A stretch of DNA of 10,647 bases from Desulfonema limicola (GTDB lineage: Bacteria > Desulfobacterota > Desulfobacteria > Desulfobacterales > Desulfosalsimonadaceae), in contig DYLE01000065.1 in the NCBI GenBank assembly GCA_020722245.1, positions 1-10,647 of the forward strand. Direction: 5' to 3'. Below the pieces are notes generated by a model. That model saw nothing but the letters and a program-made list of their open reading frames with translations, made no database searches and was not told the origin of the DNA. A program made the position numbers and the translations under genes. Shown one piece after another: positions 5,576-10,647 of this stretch (position 1 is its first letter; each line of letters begins with the position of its first letter).

Positions 5576-8257
5576 ATGCCGGAACAAAAAAAACTCTACC
5601 TGATCGACGGCAGCGCCTACATCCATCGCGCCTATCACGCGGTGCGCGGGCTTTCCACCTCCCGGGGGTTCCCCACCAACGCGGCCTTCGGCTTTACCCG
5701 AATGCTGATCAAGCTCATGCAGGATCGCTCCCCGCAGTACGCAGCCATGTTTTTTGACAGCAGGGGGCCCACCTTTCGGCATGAAATCTACAGCGACTAT
5801 AAGGCCAACCGCCCGCCCATGCCCGAGGATCTGTCGGTTCAGATCCCTTACATCAAAAACATCACTCACGGGTTTGGTATCCCGATCTTTGAACTGCCGG
5901 GCTATGAGGCGGACGACCTGATCGGCACGGTGGCCCGCCGGGCTGCAAATGAGGCGTTTGATGTGATCATGGTCACCGGCGACAAGGATTTCATTCAGCT
6001 CATCACCGACCGGATCATCATCTGGGACCCCATGAAGGATGAGTGGATCGACCATGAGGCCGTGGTCAAAAAATACGGGATCGCGCCCAAACAGATGCTC
6101 GACGTGCTGGGGCTTGCCGGGGATACCGCGGACAACATTCCCGGGGTTCCGGGCATCGGCCAGAAAACCGCGATCTCCCTGATTCAGGCCCACGACAGCA
6201 TGGAGGGGATCTACGCGGCCCTGGACCGGATCAAGTCGGCCGGTCAGCGGGAAAAGCTGTCGCAACACAGGGACCAGGCGTTTTTAAGCCGGCGGCTTGC
6301 CGAGATTGATACCGCCGCGCCGGTGAAGATCGATGTAAACGCCTTAAAGCTCACAAAGCCCGACAACGCGGCCCTTGCCGGCCTGTTTAAGGAGCTTGAA
6401 TTCCGCCAGCTTCAAAAGGACTACCCCCTGGCCACGGACCTTTCCGGCAAGCGCTATCACACCGTGTTTGATGAAAAGGCGCTTGACGACCTGATCAGGC
6501 TGCTGGAGGGCGTGGAGTCCTTTGCAATGGATACGGAAACCACCTCCCTAGACCCCCTGTCCGCCGCCTTGGTGGGGCTTTCCTTTGCGGTGAAGCCGGA
6601 CGAGGCGTTTTACATCCCCTGCGGCCATGTTTACCCCTCCGTTCCGACCCAGCTGTCCCTGGATCTCGTGCTGCGTGCCCTCAAGCCGGTGCTTGAAAAC
6701 CCAAAAATCAAAAAGATCGGGCAGAACATCAAGTACGACTGGGCCGTGCTGCGGCAGCACGGTGTGGACCTGGCCGGGGTGGCCTTCGACACCATGATAG
6801 CCTCCTACCTGTTGAACCCGGACAAACGCGCCCACAGCCTGGATCAGATCGCGCTTGATTTTCTGGATCACAAAATGATCTCCTACGAGGAGGTGACCCG
6901 GGACGGCAACAAAAAAATCGAAAGCTTCGCCGGTGTTGATATCGCAAAGGCCTCCCCCTACGCCTGCGAGGACGCCGACATCACCCTGATCGCGGCCCGC
7001 ACCTTTGCTCCCATGCTGAAATCCGCCGGGCTGACCCCCCTTTTTGATTCCGTGGAGATGCCGCTGGTTCCGGTGCTGATGAGAATGGAGGAGGCCGGGA
7101 TTCTGGTGGACAAGGATCGGCTGGCGGAGCTGTCCAAGGATTTCGCCGGCCAGCTGGAGCGGATCGAGCAGCAGATCTACGCCATGGCCGGGGAGACCTT
7201 CAACATCAACTCCTCCCAGCAGCTCGGCGCCATACTTTTTGAAAGACTCAAGCTTCCGGTTCAGAAAAAGACCAAAAAAAAGACCGCCTATTCCACCGAT
7301 ATGGATGTGCTGACCGCGCTCTCGGAGCGGCATGAGCTCCCCGCCCTGGTTTTGCGGCACCGCACCCTCTCCAAACTCAAATCCACCTATGTGGACGCCT
7401 TATTCGAGCTCATTCACCCGAAAACCGGCCGGGTGCACACCTCCTATAACCAGACGGTCACGGCCACCGGCCGGCTGAGCAGCTCCCAGCCCAACCTTCA
7501 GAACATTCCCGTCCGCACCGAAGAGGGCCGGGACATCCGCCGGGCGTTTATCCCCCGGCCCGGCTGGTATTTTCTCTCCCTGGACTACTCCCAGGTGGAG
7601 CTGCGGCTGCTGGCGCATTACTCCGATGACCAGATCCTGATCCAGGCGTTTAAGGAGAATGAGGACATCCATCAGCGCACCGCGGCCGAGGTGTTTCAGG
7701 CGCTTCCGTCCATGATCACCCCCGATCTCAGGCAGCAGGCCAAGGTGATCAACTTCGGCATCATTTATGGCATGGGGGCCTTTCGGCTGGCCAAGGAGCT
7801 TAACATCAGCCAGAAGATGGCCGCCACCTACATCGATCAGTACTTCAAGCGCTACAGCGGGGTGAAGCGGTTCATCGATGAGACTATCAAGACCGCCGAA
7901 AAAACCAAACAGGTCACCACGGAGCTGGGGCGGATACGCAGCCTTCCGGACATCAACAGCAAAAACGCCAACGTGAAAAGGCTTGCGGAGCGGACCGCGG
8001 TCAACACCAAGATTCAGGGGACCGCAGCAGACCTGATCAAGCTGGCCATGATCCGGGTGGACGCCGCCCTGATCGAGAAGGGGCTGAAATCCGTCATGCT
8101 GCTGTCCGTGCATGACGAGATCGTGCTGGAGACCCCGGAGGATGAGCTTGAAACGGTAAAAGCCCTGGCCCGGGATATCATGGAGAATATCTGGCGGTTC
8201 AAGGTGCCGTTGAAGGTGAACCTGGCGGTGGGCAGGGACTGGGCCGAAGCCCATTAA
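5576..8257 (+). CDS. polA: DNA polymerase I
   Basis: PolA fills gaps and removes RNA primers in lagging-strand synthesis and excision repair. The 893-residue protein has all three domains. The 5'-3' flap nuclease (about 1-290) shows D11 in LIDGSAYIHR, FFDSRGPTFRHEIYSDYKANRP, GYEADDLIGT, VTGDKDF and a GVPGIGQKTA helix-hairpin-helix. The 3'-5' exonuclease (about 300-490) keeps its acidic residues: D319 and E321 in MDTETTSLD, IGQNIKYDWAVL and YACEDAD, so proofreading should be active. The polymerase domain has motif A DYSQVELR (D670), motif B with R719, K723, F727 and Y731, and motif C VHDE (D847, E848). Phe727 matches E. coli F762. Length is near the usual 880-930. The stop overlaps the stop of the opposite-strand gene at 8254. 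Confidence 0.98.
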   Translation: MPEQKKLYLIDGSAYIHRAYHAVRGLSTSRGFPTNAAFGFTRMLIKLMQDRSPQYAAMFFDSRGPTFRHEIYSDYKANRPPMPEDLSVQIPYIKNITHGFGIPIFELPGYEADDLIGTVARRAANEAFDVIMVTGDKDFIQLITDRIIIWDPMKDEWIDHEAVVKKYGIAPKQMLDVLGLAGDTADNIPGVPGIGQKTAISLIQAHDSMEGIYAALDRIKSAGQREKLSQHRDQAFLSRRLAEIDTAAPVKIDVNALKLTKPDNAALAGLFKELEFRQLQKDYPLATDLSGKRYHTVFDEKALDDLIRLLEGVESFAMDTETTSLDPLSAALVGLSFAVKPDEAFYIPCGHVYPSVPTQLSLDLVLRALKPVLENPKIKKIGQNIKYDWAVLRQHGVDLAGVAFDTMIASYLLNPDKRAHSLDQIALDFLDHKMISYEEVTRDGNKKIESFAGVDIAKASPYACEDADITLIAARTFAPMLKSAGLTPLFDSVEMPLVPVLMRMEEAGILVDKDRLAELSKDFAGQLERIEQQIYAMAGETFNINSSQQLGAILFERLKLPVQKKTKKKTAYSTDMDVLTALSERHELPALVLRHRTLSKLKSTYVDALFELIHPKTGRVHTSYNQTVTATGRLSSSQPNLQNIPVRTEEGRDIRRAFIPRPGWYFLSLDYSQVELRLLAHYSDDQILIQAFKENEDIHQRTAAEVFQALPSMITPDLRQQAKVINFGIIYGMGAFRLAKELNISQKMAATYIDQYFKRYSGVKRFIDETIKTAEKTKQVTTELGRIRSLPDINSKNANVKRLAERTAVNTKIQGTAADLIKLAMIRVDAALIEKGLKSVMLLSVHDEIVLETPEDELETVKALARDIMENIWRFKVPLKVNLAVGRDWAEAH

Positions 8258-8445
8258 CGATTACTTTTTGTGTCCTTCCCGTCGTCGGACGCACCGGCCG
8301 ATCCCCTCACTGATTTTTCCACCGTATTGTAGATATTGCGGAAATGGTCGTGAAAGCTCGATGGGGAGATGTTGCCCACCTCGATGAACTTCACGACGAT
8401 ATCCTTGACGGTCTTTACGATCAGCTCGTCTGTTTTTGATCCCAT
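8254..8445 (-). CDS. Small protein of unknown function (63 aa)
   Basis: The ORF from ATG 8445 to TAA at 8254-8256 gives 63 residues. Residues about 8-45 look like two helices with regular hydrophobic spacing (ELIVKTVKDIVVKFIEVGN, then SPSSFHDHFRNIYNTVEKSV), and the tail is polar and charged. No Cys, signal peptide or membrane segment is seen. The shape is that of a small helical, perhaps DNA-binding or partner-binding protein; I do not recognise the family. An in-frame TTG at 8463 would add six residues. A GGAAA lies about 8 nt before the ATG. Its stop shares the TTAA at 8254-8257 with the polA stop. It fills the 280-nt gap between polA and the map promoter, and its amino-acid make-up is protein-like, so I think it is real. 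Confidence 0.55.
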   Translation of the reverse strand: MGSKTDELIVKTVKDIVVKFIEVGNISPSSFHDHFRNIYNTVEKSVRGSAGASDDGKDTKSNR

Positions 8446-8539
8446 GGCTGTTTTCCGTGGCAAATCCCGTGGCGACGGGTTTATTTATCGGCGTTTTTGG
8501 ATTTCCTACCAGATTCCAACGGCCGGCGCAATCTATTTA

Positions 8540-8568
8540 TTGACATGCCGGGGTCTTGTTCCTATATT
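8540..8568 (+). promoter_or_regulatory. Sigma-70 promoter of the methionine aminopeptidase gene
   Basis: TTGACA (8540-8545) is a perfect -35. After an optimal 17-nt spacer comes TATATT (8563-8568), which matches the -10 consensus at 5 of 6 positions. Transcription would start near 8575, giving a leader of about 60 nt before the ATG at 8638. This is the clearest promoter in the window and suggests that map is transcribed on its own, separately from polA. Confidence 0.75.
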
Positions 8569-8637
8569 TGTTTATGAAATTACAACGGTTTGAACGTCCT
8601 CAAATCAGGCGGCTTGAACCGGAAAGGATTCTGTAGA

Positions 8638-9528
8638 ATGCTCAAAAACCGCCCGGTTAAAATAGGCCGAAACGATCCCTGTCCGTGCGGCAGCGGAAAG
8701 AAATACAAGCACTGCTGCATGAATACGGACCGCTCCAAACAAACGGATATCAAAACCCTCTACACCCGGAAGTTCAACATTCGACTCAAAGACGCCAAGG
8801 ACATCGAGCAGATCCGGGCCTGCGGCCGGCTGGTGGTCGAGACCCTGGATCTGCTGGAGGCGCATATTCGGCCGGGGATCACCACCGAAACATTAAACAC
8901 CCTCACCAATGAGTTTGCGGAAACACACGGGATCATTCCCGCGCCCTTAAACTACAAGGGGTTTCCCAAGAGCCTCTGCACCTCCGTCAACGAGGTGATC
9001 TGCCACGGCATTCCCGGTAACCAGGTGTTAAAAGACGGGGACATCATCAACGTGGATATCACCCATATCTACAACGGGTATTACGCCGACGCGAGCAAGA
9101 CCTTTTTTGTGGGCGCCCCGGGGCCGGACGCGAAAAAGATCGTTTCCGTGGCGGCAAGGTGTCTTCAGGCGGGCATGGGCATGCTCAAGCCCGGAAACAC
9201 CATCGGGGATATCGGCTGGGCCATTCAGCAATACGCGGAAAAGCAGGGCTGTTCGGTGGTGCGGGAGTTTGTGGGGCACGGCGTGGGCTTTGAGTTCCAC
9301 GAGCCCCCCCAGGTCCCCCATTACGGAAAAAAATCCGAAGGGATTGTGCTGGTGCCGGGCATGGTGTTCACGGTGGAGCCCATGATCAACCTGGGCCGCC
9401 CGGATCTGTATGTGGCGTCCGACGGATGGACCGCCATCACCAGGGACCGCAGCCTTTCCGCCCAGTTTGAACAGACCTTCGTGATCACGGAAGACGGGTT
9501 TGAAAGCCTAACCCCTTACGAGCTATAG
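8638..9528 (+). CDS. map: Type I methionine aminopeptidase with N-terminal SEC-C zinc motif
   Basis: This enzyme removes the initiator methionine from new proteins at the ribosome. The 296-residue product begins with a SEC-C motif: IGRNDPCPCGSGKKYKHCC, with C15, C17, C26 and C27 (or H25) as zinc ligands. The pita-bread peptidase domain (about 45-296) has every expected metal ligand: D140 (NVDIT), D151 (YYADASKTF), H214 (GHGVG), E247 (TVEPM) and E278 (QFEQTF). The spacing equals that of E. coli D97/D108/H171/E204/E235, and H123 matches E. coli H79. SEC-C-bearing MetAPs are known in several bacterial groups; the motif probably aids ribosome contact (inference). ATG 8638 is chosen because AAAGGA (8623-8628) precedes it by 9 nt; an in-frame TTG at 8590 would add 16 unrelated residues. 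No clear terminator follows. Confidence 0.96.
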   Translation: MLKNRPVKIGRNDPCPCGSGKKYKHCCMNTDRSKQTDIKTLYTRKFNIRLKDAKDIEQIRACGRLVVETLDLLEAHIRPGITTETLNTLTNEFAETHGIIPAPLNYKGFPKSLCTSVNEVICHGIPGNQVLKDGDIINVDITHIYNGYYADASKTFFVGAPGPDAKKIVSVAARCLQAGMGMLKPGNTIGDIGWAIQQYAEKQGCSVVREFVGHGVGFEFHEPPQVPHYGKKSEGIVLVPGMVFTVEPMINLGRPDLYVASDGWTAITRDRSLSAQFEQTFVITEDGFESLTPYEL

Positions 9529-9549
9529 CAAAAACCCGGCAGGACCGTC

Positions 9550-9673
9550 TCCTATCTCCCCCAAACATTTCCAAAGGATAGGGTTTATCACCTACTTCCG
9601 ATATTTCGGAACTCCTTACCCCGTGGTAGTTGCATTCCCACCTCGTATGGCTTAACCGATGTTCGTCATACAT
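9550..9673 (-). pseudogene. Decayed N-terminal fragment of an IS200/IS605-type TnpA transposase
   Basis: From ATG 9673 the minus strand reads MYDEHRLSHTRWECNYHGV, close to the N-terminus of IS200-type Y1 transposases (typically ...HTRWNCKYHIVF.PKYRR). After about 18 codons the frame is lost. One base on, in the next frame, 9612-9592 reads VPKYRK then a TAG at 9592-9594. VINPILWKCLGEI follows to about 9555, also TnpA-like. So there is a one-base insertion (or two-base deletion), a nonsense codon, and loss of everything downstream, including the HUH and catalytic Tyr motifs. The fragment cannot be active. Its lower end is uncertain and may reach the map stop. No IS200 end hairpins were recognised, and 9674-9778 shows nothing else I can name. 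Confidence 0.62.
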
Positions 9674-9778
9674 AAGAAGGCTTGAAAGATGGGTTTAAAA
9701 GGTCCGGTAGGAACGCCCCGGCACCTTGGCCTTCAGATCCTGGTGTTGGCGGAAAGGGGTTCAAGGTCATCCGGTTTC

Positions 9779-9812
9779 AAAAAAAATACCCCCCGAAAAG
9801 CAAAATGCGGGG
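9779..9812 (-). terminator. Intrinsic terminator of the tRNA-Lys/tRNA-Glu transcript
   Basis: On the minus strand CCCCG (9812-9808) pairs with CGGGG (9795-9791). The 12-nt loop can form a small inner GCA/TGC pairing. A run of eight T follows after GTA (9786-9779). It lies about 65 nt downstream of the tRNA-Glu 3' end and in the right orientation to end the tRNA operon. Confidence 0.72.
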
Positions 9813-9836
9813 CGGGTGTCCAACCGGGTGTCCAGG
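9813..9836. repeat. Two-copy 12-bp tandem repeat
   Basis: CGGGTGTCCAAC (9813-9824) is followed directly by CGGGTGTCCAGG (9825-9836); the first 10 bases of each unit are identical. It sits between the tRNA-Glu 3' end and the terminator stem. It may be a simple duplication by slippage; no function is visible. Confidence 0.6.
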
Positions 9837-9876
9837 CGGTTAATCCGGACCGGAGGCGTGTAACTACTTGATTTAT

Positions 9877-9954
9877 TGGCGTCCCCAAGGGGATTTGAAC
9901 CCCTGTCGCCGGCGTGAAAGGCCGGTGTCCTGAGCCGGGCTAGACGATGGGGAC
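9877..9954 (-). tRNA. tRNA-Glu (anticodon UUC)
   Basis: The minus strand folds as a complete 78-nt tRNA. The acceptor is GTCCCCA with TGGGGAC, then discriminator G and an encoded CCA (9879-9877). The D arm starts GTCTAG and closes with GGAC. The anticodon stem CCGGC/GCCGG encloses loop CTTTCAC, giving anticodon TTC. The T arm is AGGGG-TTCAAAT-CCCCT. The layout matches E. coli tRNA-Glu, except that the D loop is two bases longer. It lies 19 nt downstream of tRNA-Lys, in the same transcript. Confidence 0.96.
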
Positions 9955-9973
9955 GCAAATGAAACTATTTTTT

Positions 9974-10049
9974 TGGTGGGCCGTGCGCGACTCGAACGCG
10001 CGACTCTCTGCTTAAAAGGCAGATACTCTACCTCCTGAGTTAACGGCCC
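9974..10049 (-). tRNA. tRNA-Lys (anticodon UUU)
   Basis: The minus strand gives a standard 76-nt tRNA. The acceptor GGGCCGT pairs with ACGGCCC, followed by discriminator A and an encoded CCA (9976-9974). The D loop AGGAGGTA is normal. The anticodon stem TCTGC/GCAGA encloses loop CTTTTAA, so the anticodon is TTT. The T arm is GCGCG-TTCGAGT-CGCGC. It is the first of two tRNAs in the operon and is preceded by a candidate promoter at 10083-10109. Confidence 0.97.
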
Positions 10050-10082
10050 CGTCGGCGCACCGCTGCCGTATAAATGGTTGTA

Positions 10083-10109
10083 ACTATATGTTTCATCCGC
10101 CCATGTCAA
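10083..10109 (-). promoter_or_regulatory. Candidate promoter of the tRNA-Lys/tRNA-Glu operon
   Basis: On the minus strand TTGACA (10109-10104) is followed by TATAGT (10088-10083). The -35 is perfect and the -10 matches 5 of 6, but the spacer is 15 nt, shorter than the usual 16-18. It would give a leader of roughly 27 nt before tRNA-Lys. The lack of any terminator after trkH means read-through from trkH could also supply the tRNAs. Confidence 0.5.
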
Positions 10110-10161
10110 TAAAAAGATATTCTATTGCGATGATTTTTGACAGCTTTTTGTAAAACACGAA

Positions 10162-10647
10162 TTATTTCCGCCAGAACTCGGGCGCCAGATAAATAATCAG
10201 GGTATAAATCTCAAGCCTTCCCAGCAGCATGCACCAGACCAGCAGCCATTTTCCCAGCTCCGGAATCGACGAGAAATTCCCGGCCGGCCCAACGATTCCA
10301 AGCCCCGGCCCCACTCCACCCATGCAGGTTGCGACCCCTGAAAAAGAGGCGACAAGGTCAACCCCCATACCGGCCAGCAGCACCGAAGCCGCTCCAAAAA
10401 TAAGCAGATAAACCGCCACATAGCCGACCATGCCCTCTATCACCGCGTTGGAGATCGATCTGCCTCCGATTTTAACAGTGACCACCGCATGGGGATGAAG
10501 CAGATTAAAAACCTCCTTATAGCAATACTTTAAAACAGCCATGATCCGCACGGCTTTTATCGCCCCGCATGTGGAGCCCATACAGGCCCCCATCAGCATG
10601 CAGATTACAAGAATGAGCTGAGACATGGCGCGCCACAGGTTGTAATC
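10162..10647 (-). CDS. trkH: Trk-type potassium uptake protein TrkH, C-terminal third (partial)
   Basis: TrkH is the membrane channel subunit of the Trk K+ uptake system and works with the cytoplasmic NAD/ATP-binding TrkA. The last 161 codons are visible, to a TAA at 10162-10164. The frame is open to the window edge and reads DYNLWRAMSQLILVICMLMG, so the Met at 10626 is internal. The third pore loop is GACMGSTCGAIKAVRI, where relatives usually have GGxxGSTxGGIK. The fourth has SGVATCMGGVGPGLGIVGP. The end, WCMLLGRLEIYTLIIYLAPEFWRK, is the family-typical C-terminus. Both pore loops and the last helices are intact. The rest, about two thirds of a normal 480-residue protein, is off the right edge. 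Confidence 0.93.
   Translation of the reverse strand, partial: DYNLWRAMSQLILVICMLMGACMGSTCGAIKAVRIMAVLKYCYKEVFNLLHPHAVVTVKIGGRSISNAVIEGMVGYVAVYLLIFGAASVLLAGMGVDLVASFSGVATCMGGVGPGLGIVGPAGNFSSIPELGKWLLVWCMLLGRLEIYTLIIYLAPEFWRK

Noticed and set aside
5393..7360. Long minus-strand ORFs at 5393-6268 and 6548-7360 opposite the HAD gene and polA.
   Set aside because: They are shadows of GC-rich coding sequence, full of Gly/His/Pro/Arg, without recognisable domains, and lie opposite securely identified genes.
8455..8473. CCGTGGC direct repeat with a 12-nt period at the start of the small ORF.
   Set aside because: Seven bases in a GC-rich region is too short to separate from chance.
8590..8637. TTG start for map 16 codons upstream.
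   Set aside because: The extra residues have no family similarity, and ATG 8638 has a well-placed AAAGGA.
9689..10109. Short ORFs across the tRNA region on both strands.
   Set aside because: They run through tRNA genes and the terminator and have no protein-like features.
10162..10626. A complete 154-residue protein starting at the Met at 10626.
   Set aside because: It is the C-terminus of TrkH; the frame stays open to the window edge and reads TrkH-like residues upstream of that Met.

Overview
The window is a GC-rich piece of bacterial chromosome made mostly of housekeeping genes. The protein sequences and the likely use of selenocysteine suggest an anaerobic deltaproteobacterium (Desulfobacterota, perhaps a sulfate reducer of the Desulfobacteraceae/Desulfosarcinaceae type). 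That placement is inferred from the look of the proteins, not from a marker gene or a search.

Layout. (1) 1-2731, + strand: the end of moaC (molybdenum cofactor synthesis), rmuC and a lipoprotein lytic transglycosylase, mltA, packed with a 2-nt gap and an 11-nt overlap, so probably one transcript. (2) 2753-3958, - strand: a 12-helix major facilitator transporter convergent with mltA. (3) 3959-4148: a divergent intergenic region with a possible promoter and a 15-bp imperfect inverted repeat. (4) 4149-8257, + strand: an exported DUF1573-type protein, a HAD-family phosphatase and DNA polymerase I (polA), closely spaced. (5) 8254-8445, - strand: a small unknown protein that ends tail-to-tail with polA. 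(6) 8540-9528, + strand: a near-consensus promoter and a type I methionine aminopeptidase with an N-terminal SEC-C zinc motif. (7) 9529-9876: a decayed IS200-type transposase start, a terminator and a short tandem repeat. (8) 9877-10049, - strand: tRNA-Lys(UUU) followed by tRNA-Glu(UUC), with promoter and terminator. (9) 10162-10647, - strand: the C-terminal third of a TrkH potassium transporter, cut by the window edge.

The most notable item is the DUF1573 gene. An ordinary gene caller would split it into two ORFs (4149-4373 and 4428-4931). They lie in the same frame, separated by one TGA at 4371-4373. That TGA sits where DUF1573 proteins normally carry the first Cys of a conserved Cys-Gly-Cys-Thr motif. 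A hairpin starts 8 nt after it, with its loop 16 nt after it, which is the range of bacterial SECIS elements. Other genes here (rmuC, the transporter) end in TGA, so TGA is not generally reassigned. The best reading is one 260-residue periplasmic selenoprotein with a Sec-Gly-Cys motif, in which the Cys is the only cysteine of the mature protein. I do not recall DUF1573 being a listed selenoprotein family, so this may be undescribed. The hairpin loop is not textbook, and the selenocysteine machinery would lie outside the window.
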